A DNA stretch of 64,000 nucleotides, from positions 2,418,001 through 2,482,000 of the forward strand of contig NZ_CP034170.1 of NCBI RefSeq assembly GCF_003860405.1. Direction: 5' to 3'. A program made the translations under genes and the position numbers. The DNA comes from Nakamurella antarctica (GTDB taxonomy: Bacteria > Actinomycetota > Actinomycetes > Mycobacteriales > Nakamurellaceae). Below are positions 49,074 to 58,587 of this stretch, piece after piece; the first letter of the stretch is position 1; the number at the start of each line of letters is the position of its first letter. The notes beneath the pieces are model-generated. The model did no database searches, had not been told where the DNA came from, and saw nothing but the letters and a program-made list of their open reading frames with translations.

Positions 49074-49076
49074 GAT
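49071..49076 (+). promoter_or_regulatory. -10 box (TAGGAT) for a leaderless deoC mRNA
   Basis: TAGGAT, which includes the stop codon of the S9 peptidase gene, lies seven bases before the chosen deoC ATG at 49084. The same sequence GGATGAAG could alternatively act as a ribosome binding site on a read-through message. Confidence 0.4.
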
Positions 49077-49083
49077 GAAGCCC

Positions 49084-50049
49084 ATGACCACAGCCCACGT
49101 CTCACCGGCGCTGCCCTCCCACCTGGCTGACGCCCGGGTCGATGAAGCCTCGCTCAAGCGGTTTCTGCGCGGCCTGCCGGGGGTGGATCCCGTTGGCCTC
49201 GAACAACGCTCCGCCGGGCTGGCTACCCGGTCCATCAAGAAGGGCGCCAAGAAGCAGGCCATCGATCTCGCTATCTCGATGGTGGACCTCACCACGTTGG
49301 AGGGCGCCGACACCGCTGGCAAGGTGCGCTCTCTCGCGGCGAAGGCGCGACGACCCGACCCCGATAACCCCGACACCCCGACTGTTGCAGCGGTCTGCGT
49401 CTACCCCGACATGGTGGCCACGGCCGCTGCCGAATTGGCCGGCACAAGTATTGGAATTGCCTCGGTAGCAACGGCTTTCCCGTCTGGCCGGTCAAGCCTG
49501 GCGATCAAGATCGCCGACACCCAGCTCGCGCTCGATTCCGGCGCCACCGAGATCGACATGGTGATCGATCGCGGCGCCTTTCTCAGCGGGAACGTGGGCA
49601 AGGTCTTCGACGAAATCGTTGCCATCAAGGGGGTCTGCGGTTCCACCAGGCTCAAGGTGATCCTCGAAATTGGCGAGCTTGGCACCTACGACAACGTCCG
49701 TCAAGCGTCATGGCTTGCGCTGCTCGCGGGTGGCGACTTCATCAAAACCTCCACAGGCAAAATCAGCCCTGCGGCCACGCTACCGGTGACACAGGTGATG
49801 CTGCAGGCGGTTCGGGACTGGAGGGACCAAACCGGCGAGTACCGCGCAGTCAAACCCGCTGGCGGCATCCGCACTACTAAAGACGCAATTAAGTACCTGG
49901 TGATGGTGAACGAAATCGCTGGCCCCGAATGGCTTGATTCGCACCTCTTCCGGTTCGGCGCCTCCTCACTGCTCAACGATCTGTTGATGCAGCGACGCAC
50001 CCAGACAGACGGCCACTACTCGGGCCCCAACTACGTAACGGTGGACTGA
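49084..50049 (+). CDS. deoC: Deoxyribose-phosphate aldolase
   Basis: Splits 2-deoxyribose-5-phosphate to acetaldehyde and glyceraldehyde-3-phosphate. 321 residues: AVCVYPDMVATAAAELAGT, SGATEIDMVIDRGAFLSGN, Schiff-base Lys in GDFIKTSTGKISP and second Lys in AVKPAGGIRTTKDAIKYLV. Longer than bacterial DeoC of about 220, with N- and C-terminal extensions as in the long DeoC group. ATG at 49084; one at 49075 is also in frame. Five bases before the aldehyde dehydrogenase that may use its acetaldehyde. Confidence 0.95.
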   Translation: MTTAHVSPALPSHLADARVDEASLKRFLRGLPGVDPVGLEQRSAGLATRSIKKGAKKQAIDLAISMVDLTTLEGADTAGKVRSLAAKARRPDPDNPDTPTVAAVCVYPDMVATAAAELAGTSIGIASVATAFPSGRSSLAIKIADTQLALDSGATEIDMVIDRGAFLSGNVGKVFDEIVAIKGVCGSTRLKVILEIGELGTYDNVRQASWLALLAGGDFIKTSTGKISPAATLPVTQVMLQAVRDWRDQTGEYRAVKPAGGIRTTKDAIKYLVMVNEIAGPEWLDSHLFRFGASSLLNDLLMQRRTQTDGHYSGPNYVTVD

Positions 50050-50054
50050 TACCT

Positions 50055-51524
50055 GTGACCACAGCATCTGCAGCGCAACCGCTTCAGTGGGACTACGCCC
50101 CCGCTCCGGAGTCGGCGGCCATTGGCCGCATCAAGCCCCGGTACCAGCCGTACATTAACGGGCACTTCGTTGATGGGGGTGGCGTCGACGATGTCACCAT
50201 CAACCCGGGCACCGAGGAGGCGCTCGCCACCGTCAGCCAGTGCGATGACGCTAACGTCGACGCCGCGGTCAAGGCGGCCCGGACGGGCTACGACAAGTAC
50301 TGGTCGAAGCTCTCCGGCGCCGAACGCGGCAAATACCTCTTCCGCATTGCGCGGGCCATCGCCGAGCGGTCCCGCGAGTTGGCGGTGGTCGAAACGCTCG
50401 ACAACGGCAAACCCATCAAGGAATCTCGCGATGTAGACGTGCCGACCGCAGCGGCGCACTTCTTCTACCACGCAGGCTGGGCCGACAAGTTACAGCACGC
50501 GGGCCTCGGCGCCCACCCCCAGCCGCTAGGTGTCGCGGGCCAGGTGATCCCCTGGAACTTCCCGCTGCTCATGGCTGCGTGGAAGATAGCCCCGGCCCTC
50601 GCCGCAGGCAACACCGTGGTAATCAAACCCGCTGAGACAACGCCGTTGTCGCTGCTGGTACTAGCCGAGATCTTTGCCGAAGCGGACCTGCCGCCGGGGG
50701 TTGTCAACATCCTCACCGGAGCCGGCGATGTGGGCAGCGCTCTCGTCAACCACCCAGGCGTGGACAAGGTGGCGTTCACCGGCTCCACCAATGTGGGTAA
50801 AAAGATCCAAGCCAGCCTCGCCGGTACCGGCCGCAAGCTGACCTTGGAACTCGGGGGCAAGGCGGCCAATATCGTCTTCGACGACGCCCCGATCGACCAG
50901 GCCGTGGAAGGCATCGTCAACGGAATCTTCTTCAACCAGGGGCACGTCTGCTGCGCGGGATCCCGACTCCTGGTCCAGGAGTCGATCGCCGAAGAGGTGC
51001 TGGCCAAATTGAAGGACAGAATCGGCACCCTGCGCCTAGGTAACCCGATGGATAAGAACACCGACATCGGCGCCATCAACTCCGCCGCACAGCTGGCGCG
51101 CATCACCGCCCTGGCCGACACCGGCGAAGGCGAGGGCGCAACCCGATGGACGAGTTCGTGCGCCATTCCCGACCGGGGCTTCTACTTCCCTCCGACCATC
51201 TTCAGCAACGTCTCACAGTCGATGCGGATCTCGCGCGAGGAAATTTTTGGGCCCGTCCTTTCCGTCCTCACCTTCCGAACGCCAGACGAGGCAATCGCCA
51301 AGGCCAACAACACCCCCTACGGCCTCTCCGCTGGTGTCTGGACCGAGAAAGGTTCGCGCATCCTGGGAATGGCCGGGGCGCTCAAGGCGGGCGTCGTCTG
51401 GGCCAATACCTTTAACCGCTTTGATCCCACCGCGGCCTTCGGTGGGTACAAGGAATCCGGATTCGGACGTGAGGGCGGACTGTCCGGCCTTGCTGCTTAC
51501 CTACGCCCCGAACTGGAGGCCTAA
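50055..51524 (+). CDS. Aldehyde dehydrogenase
   Basis: 489 residues, NAD(P)-dependent: GVAGQVIPWNFPLLMAAWKI, VAFTGSTNVGKKIQ, catalytic Glu in LTLELGGKAANIVFDDA, catalytic Cys in FNQGHVCCAGSRLL, and the end GGYKESGFGREGG. It starts with a GTG five bases after deoC and ends two bases before a second, short family member. By context it probably oxidises acetaldehyde from DeoC to acetate. Confidence 0.93.
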   Translation: MTTASAAQPLQWDYAPAPESAAIGRIKPRYQPYINGHFVDGGGVDDVTINPGTEEALATVSQCDDANVDAAVKAARTGYDKYWSKLSGAERGKYLFRIARAIAERSRELAVVETLDNGKPIKESRDVDVPTAAAHFFYHAGWADKLQHAGLGAHPQPLGVAGQVIPWNFPLLMAAWKIAPALAAGNTVVIKPAETTPLSLLVLAEIFAEADLPPGVVNILTGAGDVGSALVNHPGVDKVAFTGSTNVGKKIQASLAGTGRKLTLELGGKAANIVFDDAPIDQAVEGIVNGIFFNQGHVCCAGSRLLVQESIAEEVLAKLKDRIGTLRLGNPMDKNTDIGAINSAAQLARITALADTGEGEGATRWTSSCAIPDRGFYFPPTIFSNVSQSMRISREEIFGPVLSVLTFRTPDEAIAKANNTPYGLSAGVWTEKGSRILGMAGALKAGVVWANTFNRFDPTAAFGGYKESGFGREGGLSGLAAYLRPELEA

Positions 51525-51526
51525 CC

Positions 51527-52414
51527 ATGAGCGATCGCATCGATGTTGCCAAGACGTACAAACTGTTCGTCGGGGGCGCGTTCCCGCGCTCGGAATCCGG
51601 ACGCACCTATCAAGTCACGGATTCGAGCGGCAAGTTTCTCGCCAACGCGGCGCAGGCCTCCCGCAAGGATGGTCGCGACGCAGTAGCCGCCGCCCGCAAG
51701 GGTTTTGGTGGCTGGGCCAGCGCTACGGCCTACAACCGCGGGCAGGTGGTGTACCGGGTGGCCGAGATGTTGGAGGGCCGCCGAGCCCAGTTCGCCGCGC
51801 TCCTGCACGACACCGAGGGCACAGAAGAATCCGCGGCCAAGAACACGGTTGACGCCGCTGTCGACCGTTTGGTGCACTTCGCCGGCTGGACGGACAAAAT
51901 TGCGGCAGTCTTCGGCAGCTCCAATCCTGTTGCTGGGCCGTACTTCTCATTCTCCACCCCGGAGCCCACTGGCGTGGTCGCGGCCCTCGCACCGCAAAAC
52001 GACAGCTTGCTGGGGCTTGTCTCGGTGATCGCGCCCATCATCTGTTCGGGCAATTCCGTGGTGCTGATTGCCTCGGAGACCCGCCCGCTGCCTGCCATCA
52101 CGTTGGCGGAAGTCTTTGCCACCTCAGACCTGCCCGGTGGCGTAGTCAACATCCTGACCGGCTCGCCCGCAGAGATCATGCCCTGGCTGGCATCTCACGC
52201 CGACGTGAACGCCCTCGACCTAACGGGCGCCACCGGAGACCAGCGGATTGAGTGGGAGGCCGCAGCTGCGGGCACCGTCAAACGCGTCTATTCGCCCACT
52301 GGAACCGACTTCTCTGCGGCTCCGGGAACGGGGCGGATGCGCGCGTTCCTCGAAACGAAAACGGTATGGCACCCCACCGGAGCCGTGTCGCTCTCCGGCG
52401 GCGGCAGCTACTGA
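51527..52414 (+). CDS. Short aldehyde dehydrogenase-like protein lacking the catalytic core
   Basis: 295 residues. It aligns with the NAD-binding half of aldehyde dehydrogenases (FVGGAFPRSESGRTYQVTDS, PEPTGVVAALAPQNDSLLGL, GNSVVLIASETRPLPAITLA, DLPGGVVNILTGSPAEIMP, LDLTGATGDQRIEWEAA), then jumps to the C-terminal tail FLETKTVWHPTG. The region with the LELGGK Glu and the catalytic Cys is absent, so it cannot be a normal dehydrogenase. No frameshift remnant follows. The clean tail and neat spacing after the full-length enzyme suggest a maintained partner or regulatory subunit, not decay. Confidence 0.85.
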   Translation: MSDRIDVAKTYKLFVGGAFPRSESGRTYQVTDSSGKFLANAAQASRKDGRDAVAAARKGFGGWASATAYNRGQVVYRVAEMLEGRRAQFAALLHDTEGTEESAAKNTVDAAVDRLVHFAGWTDKIAAVFGSSNPVAGPYFSFSTPEPTGVVAALAPQNDSLLGLVSVIAPIICSGNSVVLIASETRPLPAITLAEVFATSDLPGGVVNILTGSPAEIMPWLASHADVNALDLTGATGDQRIEWEAAAAGTVKRVYSPTGTDFSAAPGTGRMRAFLETKTVWHPTGAVSLSGGGSY

Positions 52415-52434
52415 GCGGAAAACCTTGATCAGGT

Positions 52435-52463
52435 CGAGATCTGCTGCAACCCAGCAGATCTCG
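52435..52463. terminator. Bidirectional terminator hairpin between the aldehyde dehydrogenase operon and iunH
   Basis: CGAGATCTGCTG (52435-52446) and CAGCAGATCTCG (52452-52463) form a perfect 12-base stem with a five-base loop, CAACC. It lies in the gap between convergent genes. No T-run, as usual in high-GC Actinobacteria. Confidence 0.8.
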
Positions 52464-52476
52464 AGCCCCGAACAGG

Positions 52477-53457
52477 TCAGAGACTCAGTATTCGGTCTAC
52501 AAGCATCGGCGAGAAGTCCTCATCCACCCGCAATACCACCGCGCAGTGGGCCCCTTCGATCAAGGGGTATCCCCGGAATTGGCCGCGCAAATCGGCAATG
52601 GTTTGACCCCGACCAATCCCGAGCGTCGCGTCGATCTCTACGGGAACAATGGGAGCGAGTGACGGGACTACCTCGCCGGTCGCTATTGCTGCCGCCAGTG
52701 GGTCGTGCAGCGCCGAACTCGGATGCCCATAGACGTTGACGTAAAACTCGAAATACAGCTCGAGCATCGCCCCGATAGCAATGGCCACAGGTTTCCCGGA
52801 GCTCAGAAGACGCTGCCGCGCAGGCTCTTCCATTCGCTGCTGCATGGTGACGTCCAAACCGACCATCGTCATCGGCCACGGTGCCGCAAAGACCGCGGCC
52901 GCTGCCTCCGGGTCGAGGCCGATATTCGCCTCGGCTACCGGCGTAATGTTGCCGGGCGCCAGCGCGGCCCCGCCCATGATGGTCAAGTGCGAAATTTTGG
53001 TCGGTAGCGACGGGTCGAGTTTCAGGGCAAGGGCAAGGTTCGTCAGCGGTCCAATCGCTACCAGTCGAAGTTCGCCGGCATACTCGTCCGCAAGCTTCAC
53101 GATCAGCTCGGCTCCGGACTCCGCGACCACCGAAGCCGACGCGGTCGGAAGTTCGATGTTGCCCACACCGTTCGCCCCGTGGATATGCGGCACGCCACCC
53201 TCGAAATCACCCACCAGCGGGTCGTGCGCTCCCACAGCTACCGGGATGCCCTCGAAACCGGATATTTCCAGCAGGTCGAGGCAGTTCTGCGCGGCCTGGG
53301 CAGCGCTGACATTGCCCGACACCGTCGTGATTCCGACGAGATTGGCCACCGGCGAAGCGAGCAGATAGAGCAGCGCCAACGAGTCGTCGATGCCAGTATC
53401 GCAATCCAGGAGAAACGGAGGCGCTGCGATGGCATCCGGCCGTGCGGTTTCTGGCAC
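52477..53457 (-). CDS. Inosine-uridine preferring nucleoside hydrolase (IunH)
   Basis: Hydrolyses nucleosides to base and ribose. FLLDCDTGIDDSLALLYLL holds the calcium-binding DxDxGxDD cluster; LTIMGGAALAPGNITPVAEA, MTMVGLDVTMQQ and SSALHDPLAAAIATG are class motifs. A longer frame begins at TTG 53472, but the GTG at 53457 follows AAGGAG and is preferred, giving 326 residues. Convergent with the aldehyde dehydrogenase genes and divergent from the DUF1737 gene. Confidence 0.9.
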   Translation of the reverse strand: MPETARPDAIAAPPFLLDCDTGIDDSLALLYLLASPVANLVGITTVSGNVSAAQAAQNCLDLLEISGFEGIPVAVGAHDPLVGDFEGGVPHIHGANGVGNIELPTASASVVAESGAELIVKLADEYAGELRLVAIGPLTNLALALKLDPSLPTKISHLTIMGGAALAPGNITPVAEANIGLDPEAAAAVFAAPWPMTMVGLDVTMQQRMEEPARQRLLSSGKPVAIAIGAMLELYFEFYVNVYGHPSSALHDPLAAAIATGEVVPSLAPIVPVEIDATLGIGRGQTIADLRGQFRGYPLIEGAHCAVVLRVDEDFSPMLVDRILSL

Positions 53458-53534
53458 AGGGCTCCTTATCAACGGGGAACTGGTCGAGCCGCAACCCTAT
53501 CCGCCCCCGCGCCCTTGAGGTCGACGCAGCTGTC

Positions 53535-53540
53535 TACGAT
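53535..53540 (+). promoter_or_regulatory. -10 box (TACGAT) for a leaderless DUF1737 mRNA
   Basis: TACGAT lies six bases before the ATG at 53547, with no ribosome binding site between. Confidence 0.45.
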
Positions 53541-53546
53541 TGCCCC

Positions 53547-53774
53547 ATGACCGAAGCCGCTGTTCTGAAAACCGAAGCCAAACTGCTGTACCGGTTAATT
53601 ACCGGGCCCGACGACATCACCTTCTGCCAGCGCATCAGTGCCGCACTGGCCGATGGGTACCGCTTGTACGGGAGCCCGGCTGCCACGTTCGATCCAGAAA
53701 AACGGGTTGTTACTTTGGCGCAGGCGGTCGTGCTTGACGTTGCCGTCGACAACAAGGGCACCTTGCGCGGGTAA
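53547..53774 (+). CDS. DUF1737 domain protein
   Basis: 75 residues. LLYRLITGPDDITFCQRISA, ALADGYRLYGSPAATFDPE and VVTLAQAVVL follow the DUF1737 pattern of very small proteins (YRLLTGPDD then GWxLYGxP). Function unknown. The ATG at 53547 is preceded by a TACGAT box at leaderless spacing, and longer readings would overlap iunH. Free-standing between iunH and fprA. Confidence 0.8.
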   Translation: MTEAAVLKTEAKLLYRLITGPDDITFCQRISAALADGYRLYGSPAATFDPEKRVVTLAQAVVLDVAVDNKGTLRG

Positions 53775-53932
53775 GGAAACAGCCAGCTCCTGGCCAATCT
53801 CGCACCTGCAGCAAGGGCGGCGCCCAGCCTGGTCGTGACCCCAGTCACGGCAGGTCAGGCCCGTCATAAGGGCACGGTAGGTTGGAATGGTTGCTTTCGC
53901 AGACCTTGCATCCACTTGGGGAGTTTTTTCTA

Positions 53933-55300
53933 ATGACGTTGCCGTTGCGTGTTGCTGTAGTCGGCGCTGGGCCAGCCGGGATCTACGCATCCGACATCCT
54001 GACGAAGAATGATCCGGACGCGACCGTGGATATCTACGATCGGCTGCCCACGCCCTACGGGCTCATTCGATACGGGGTTGCGCCGGATCACCCGCGGATC
54101 AAGCAAATTATCGTTGCTCTGCACCGCGTCATGGAAAACCCGCGTATCCACTTCACCGGCAACGTCCACGTCGGAGTCGACGTCAGCATTGACGAACTGC
54201 GTGGCTACTACGACGCCGTCGTCTTCGCCACCGGCGCCGAACGCGACCGCACCGTTGCCATTCCCGGCATCGGCCTCCCGCGCTCCTACGGCGGCGCTGA
54301 CTTTGTCGCCTTCTACGATTCGCACCCCGATCGCGAGCAGACTTGGGACCTCAGCGATGCCAGCAGCGTTGCCGTTCTGGGTGTGGGCAACGTCGGCTTG
54401 GACGTGGCGCGTATCTTAGCTCGCACCGGCGATGAGCTTCTGTACACCGAAATCCCGCCGCACGTCCACGCTGCGCTGAGCAACTCGGCCGTTACCGACG
54501 TCCACATGTTCGCTCGCCGGGGACCCGCCCAAGCTCAGTTCACCCCCGTCGAATTACGCGAGCTGGACCACTCCCCCAACGTGCAGGTAGTGGTGCACCC
54601 CGAAGGCATGGAGTTTGACGAGGGCTCAGAAGCCGCGCTGCGCGAGTCGAAGTCGCTGCGGATGGTAGTGGATGTTCTCTCCCAGTGGGCCATGCGCGAC
54701 CCGGAAGACGGGCCGCAGCGCCGAGTCCACATCCACTTCCTGGAGAACCCGGTTGAGATCCTCGGCGACGAAACATCAGGGGTCACCGGCTTACGCACCG
54801 AGCACCAGGAGCTCACCGGCGATGAGGGTATTCGCGGCACCGGCGTCTTCACCGACTGGGATGTGCAAGCGGTGTACCGCTGCGTCGGATATCGATCCGA
54901 GCCTATTGCCGAAATACCGTTCGACGACCGAAAGATGGTGCTGCCCAACGTAGCCGGCCGAGTACTGCAAGCTGCCGGGCCCGATGCCGAGGTCCTACCG
55001 GGGGTGTACGCCACCGGCTGGGTCAAGCGTGGCCCGGTCGGACTCATTGGGCACACCAAATCTGACGCCGCCGAAACGATCGCAAACCTGTTGCAGGACG
55101 CCCCGCACCTGACGAAGGCCCCCCACCGCGACCGAGCGGCCGTCCACGCGATGCTTGTCGCAAAGGGATTGCCCGTCACCGACTTCGACGGATGGGACAG
55201 GCTTGAAGACTTTGAGCGGGCAGCCGGCGTCGCGGTCGGTCGCGAGCGCATCAAGTCAATTTCCAGGCCGGAAATGACGGAAGTGGCAGGGGTCCGCTAG
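53933..55300 (+). CDS. Ferredoxin/adrenodoxin-type NADP reductase (FprA-like)
   Basis: 455 residues resembling M. tuberculosis FprA, which moves electrons between NADPH and ferredoxin. FAD loop VAVVGAGPAGIYASDIL, YGLIRYGVAPDHPRIK, NADP loop LGVGNVGLDVARILAR, ARRGPAQAQFTPVELREL and GWVKRGPVGLIGHTKSDAAE near the C-terminus. The ATG at 53933 follows GGGGAG. Likely partners are ferredoxins feeding P450s or other redox enzymes; none is in the window. Confidence 0.92.
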   Translation: MTLPLRVAVVGAGPAGIYASDILTKNDPDATVDIYDRLPTPYGLIRYGVAPDHPRIKQIIVALHRVMENPRIHFTGNVHVGVDVSIDELRGYYDAVVFATGAERDRTVAIPGIGLPRSYGGADFVAFYDSHPDREQTWDLSDASSVAVLGVGNVGLDVARILARTGDELLYTEIPPHVHAALSNSAVTDVHMFARRGPAQAQFTPVELRELDHSPNVQVVVHPEGMEFDEGSEAALRESKSLRMVVDVLSQWAMRDPEDGPQRRVHIHFLENPVEILGDETSGVTGLRTEHQELTGDEGIRGTGVFTDWDVQAVYRCVGYRSEPIAEIPFDDRKMVLPNVAGRVLQAAGPDAEVLPGVYATGWVKRGPVGLIGHTKSDAAETIANLLQDAPHLTKAPHRDRAAVHAMLVAKGLPVTDFDGWDRLEDFERAAGVAVGRERIKSISRPEMTEVAGVR

Positions 55301-55470
55301 TCCGCTCGGGCGAACAGTTCCAAGACACCACGATTGCCCCGCCATCCGAACTAAGCTTGGGCCAGCACACCCTGGGCCCGCGAGGCTTTAGCTGAGAAGC
55401 GTCGGCCCAGAACAGATTGCCCCGAAGTCCCGCATCGGTCATCGCCGCCCAGCAAAGTGAGGTAGTCAAC

Positions 55471-56559
55471 GTGGTTCACGCTGTCCAGGGAGTTATCTCC
55501 CGTACCAAAGACGCCCCCGTCGAAGTCGTCACCATTCTCGTTCCGGATCCGGGTCCGGGCGAGGCTTTGGTGAAGGTCCAGGCTTGCGGTGTCTGCCACA
55601 CCGACTTGCACTACAAGCTCGGCGGTATCGGCGACAGCTACCCCTACCTACTAGGCCACGAGGCCGCCGGAATTGTCGAAGCGGTTGGCGAAGGAGTCAC
55701 CGACGTCGCACCCGGCGACTACGTTATTTTGAACTGGCGTGCGGTCTGCGGCAGCTGCCGCGCGTGCTCCAAAGGCCAGCCCTGGTACTGCTTCAATACC
55801 CATAACGCGGCGCAGAAGATGACGCTGGAAGACGGCACCGAGCTCTCCCCCGCTTTGGGCATCGGCGCCTTCGCGGAGAAGACGCTGGTCCACGCGAAGC
55901 AGTGCACCAAAGTGGACCCGGCGGCGCCGGCCACCGTCGCCGGCCTCCTAGGCTGCGGTGTGATGGCGGGCATCGGCGCTGCCATCAACACGGGCAACGT
56001 CAGCAAGAACGACACCGTCGCGGTGATCGGATGCGGCGGCGTCGGCGACGCAGCTATTGCCGGATCGCGATTGGTGGGCGCTCGGCGCATCATCGCCATC
56101 GACCGAGATCAGCGAAAGCTGGATTGGGCCAAGGAGTTCGGGGCGACTCACACGATCTTGGTCGAGGCTGACACCGATGTGCCCGCTCAGATCCAAGCGC
56201 TCACTGACGGCCACGGCGCCGACGTGGTGATTGACGCTGTTGGCCGCCCGGAAACGTGGAAGCAGGCGTTCTATGGGCGCGACCTCGCTGGCACCGTCGT
56301 GTTAGTGGGTGTGCCGACACCGCAGATGCAGCTCGAAATCCCGCTGCTGGATATTTTTGGCCGGGGTGGCTCGCTCAAGTCCTCCTGGTACGGGGATTGC
56401 TTACCTTCGCGCGATTTCCCGGTGCTGATTGAGCTGTACCTGCAGGGCAGATTGCCGTTGGACAAGTTTGTCAGCGAAGAAATTTCGCTCGCCGAGATCG
56501 AGGCCGCCTTCGATAAGATGCACGCCGGCGACGTGCTGCGCAGCGTCGTCGTCATCTAG
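55471..56559 (+). CDS. S-(hydroxymethyl)mycothiol dehydrogenase (MscR / AdhE2 type)
   Basis: Zinc-dependent medium-chain dehydrogenase oxidising the formaldehyde-mycothiol adduct (and probably reducing S-nitrosomycothiol). [12 protein letters not shown] and [13 protein letters not shown] (catalytic zinc), [20 protein letters not shown] (structural zinc Cys), [31 protein letters not shown] (NAD loop). 362 residues from the GTG at 55471. The extended family signatures [15 protein letters not shown] and [20 protein letters not shown] are those of mycothiol-dependent members. Implies that the host makes mycothiol. Confidence 0.88.
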   Translation: MVHAVQGVISRTKDAPVEVVTILVPDPGPGEALVKVQACGVCHTDLHYKLGGIGDSYPYLLGHEAAGIVEAVGEGVTDVAPGDYVILNWRAVCGSCRACSKGQPWYCFNTHNAAQKMTLEDGTELSPALGIGAFAEKTLVHAKQCTKVDPAAPATVAGLLGCGVMAGIGAAINTGNVSKNDTVAVIGCGGVGDAAIAGSRLVGARRIIAIDRDQRKLDWAKEFGATHTILVEADTDVPAQIQALTDGHGADVVIDAVGRPETWKQAFYGRDLAGTVVLVGVPTPQMQLEIPLLDIFGRGGSLKSSWYGDCLPSRDFPVLIELYLQGRLPLDKFVSEEISLAEIEAAFDKMHAGDVLRSVVVI

Positions 56560-56575
56560 CTCTGCCCTTCGCGAA

Positions 56576-56620
56576 GGAGTGGAGTTGTGACCGACTAAGA
56601 CCGAGTCAGAACTCCATTCC
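56576..56620. terminator. Long hairpin between mscR and the convergent small gene
   Basis: GGAGTGGAGTTGTGAC (56576-56591) and GTCAGAACTCCATTCC (56605-56620) pair over 14 of 16 positions around a 13-base loop. In a convergent gap, it fits a bidirectional terminator. Confidence 0.65.
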
Positions 56621-56638
56621 ATTCGTGCAGAGCGCTGA

Positions 56639-56911
56639 TCAGCCGCCGGATTTGCGGCGGAACTGACGTTTGCTCACCCCTGGAGTTGAAGACCCCAGCA
56701 AATTGTTCTGCCCGTCGAGGTGGCCGGACCGCTTCAACGCGTGGGCGTTCTTGCGGGCCAAAGCAGTTGCCATGAGAGCCTTTTGGTCGACGACCACATC
56801 ACCCGTCAACTCCGGTGTGGGGATTTCTTCCACTTCGGATGCCGACACTGGGGATGCCGACACTGGCGCATCTGCGGCTGGCTCTTCGTGACTGTGTCCA
56901 GTGTGAGACAT
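56639..56911 (-). CDS. Small hypothetical protein with DUF5302-like tail
   Basis: 90 residues, no membrane segment. N-terminus rich in His, Ala, Glu and Ser (MSHTGHSHEEPAAD), with a near-repeat PVSASPVSASEV. The basic C-terminus QKALMATALARKNAHALKRS then KRQFRRKSGG resembles DUF5302 proteins ending in FRRKSG. The ATG follows AAAGGA. Function unknown. Divergent from the aminobutyraldehyde dehydrogenase gene. Confidence 0.7.
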   Translation of the reverse strand: MSHTGHSHEEPAADAPVSASPVSASEVEEIPTPELTGDVVVDQKALMATALARKNAHALKRSGHLDGQNNLLGSSTPGVSKRQFRRKSGG

Positions 56912-57132
56912 AACCCGTCCTTTATTCGTTGCGGTGCTACTCGGTAGGTTGCTCCATCATGTCCCACCCTGCAGCCCACAGTGACCACCCACGCCACCTT
57001 GCACCGCTCCTCCGGGGCTGCAGTTCCGAGTCCCATCCCGTGTGATTCACCCTCGCCTGATGACGGCAGGAATCGCGGGGTGACAAGATGTAGTTAGCGT
57101 CAAATACCCGCCCGAACGAAGGAAGTTTTTCG

Positions 57133-58587
57133 ATGAGTGAGCGCACCCAGGTCCTGCGCAATTTCGTCAACGGTCAGTCCGTTGACGCTGCTGACGGAGC
57201 GACGATGGAGGTCACCAACCCGTCCACCGGACAGGTCTACGCCACCGCCGCTCAATCGGGCGCCGCCGATGTCGACGCAGCCTACGCCGCCGCAGATCAC
57301 GCCTTTGAACAGTGGGGTAACACCACTCCCGCCGAGCGCCAGCGTGCCTTGCTCAGGATCGCTGACTCACTCGAAGAACGGGCTGGCGATTTTGTCGCGT
57401 GCGAAGTTGAGAACACGGGCAAGCCCATTGCTCTGACGGCCAGCGAGGAGCTTCCCCCGGCGATTGATCAACTGCGTTTCTTTGCTGGCGCCGCTCGCGT
57501 CCTGGAGGGCCGCTCCGCCGGCGAATACATGGCGGGCCATACGTCATTCGTCCGCCGCGAGCCCATCGGCGTGATCGGACAGGTCACCCCGTGGAATTAC
57601 CCCCTGATGATGGCCATCTGGAAGATCGGTCCGGCGCTGGCCGCCGGCAACACCATCGTGCTCAAGCCATCCGACACCACCCCCGCGTCCACATTGCTGC
57701 TCGCCGAATTGGCCGCGGAATTCCTGCCGCCCGGCGTCCTTAACGTCATTACTGGCGACCGCGAGACTGGCAAGGCCCTCGTTTCGCACCCGACGCCGCA
57801 GATGGTGGCAATCACCGGCTCCATCCGCGCCGGCATCTCGGTAGCGGAGGCAGCTGCGGCTCAGGTCAAGCGCGTGCACCTGGAATTGGGCGGCAAAGCG
57901 CCCGTCATCATCTTCAACGACGCCGACATCGAAGCAGCAGCCGAAGCAATCGCGGTTGCGGGTTACTTCAACGCGGGCCAGGACTGCACAGCTGCCACCC
58001 GCGTCCTCGTTGCCTCCGGGGTGCACGACGCATTCGTCGCGGCACTGGCGGCGCATGCCAAGGCCACGATTACCGGGCCACCGTCGAACACGGACGCCCT
58101 CTACGGCGCCATTAACAATGCCAATCAACTCGCGCACGTCAGCGGGTTTATCGAGCGTTTGCCCGACCACGCCAGCCTGAACGCGGGTGGAACGCGGGTC
58201 GGCAACGAGGGCTTCTTCTACGCCCCCACCGTCGTCTCCGGTTTACGACAAGACGACGACGCCGTGCAGAACGAGATCTTCGGACCGGTCATCACCGTCC
58301 AGAAATTTTCCGACGAGCGCGAAGCGCTGAGCTGGGCTAACGGAACCAAATACGGCCTTGCATCCTCCGTGTGGACCGCCGACCACGGCCGCGCCATGCG
58401 GATGTCCAAGGCGCTGAATTTCGGTTGCGTGTGGATCAATACCCACATCCCGCTGGTGGCAGAGATGCCGCACGGCGGCTTCGGACAGTCCGGCTACGGC
58501 AAGGACCTTTCGATGTATGGCCTCGAGGACTACACCCGCATCAAACACGTCATGTCCGCCATCGGCGACATCAACTCAGGAGTATGA
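57133..58587 (+). CDS. Gamma-aminobutyraldehyde dehydrogenase (PatD-like)
   Basis: 484 residues, full-length aldehyde dehydrogenase: [37 protein letters not shown], catalytic Glu in [16 protein letters not shown] and Cys in [15 protein letters not shown], end [20 protein letters not shown]. The latter sequences are those of 4-aminobutyraldehyde dehydrogenases in putrescine breakdown. ATG follows GAAGGAAG. The stop overlaps the start of the GABA aminotransferase, supporting the assignment. Confidence 0.9.
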   Translation: MSERTQVLRNFVNGQSVDAADGATMEVTNPSTGQVYATAAQSGAADVDAAYAAADHAFEQWGNTTPAERQRALLRIADSLEERAGDFVACEVENTGKPIALTASEELPPAIDQLRFFAGAARVLEGRSAGEYMAGHTSFVRREPIGVIGQVTPWNYPLMMAIWKIGPALAAGNTIVLKPSDTTPASTLLLAELAAEFLPPGVLNVITGDRETGKALVSHPTPQMVAITGSIRAGISVAEAAAAQVKRVHLELGGKAPVIIFNDADIEAAAEAIAVAGYFNAGQDCTAATRVLVASGVHDAFVAALAAHAKATITGPPSNTDALYGAINNANQLAHVSGFIERLPDHASLNAGGTRVGNEGFFYAPTVVSGLRQDDDAVQNEIFGPVITVQKFSDEREALSWANGTKYGLASSVWTADHGRAMRMSKALNFGCVWINTHIPLVAEMPHGGFGQSGYGKDLSMYGLEDYTRIKHVMSAIGDINSGV

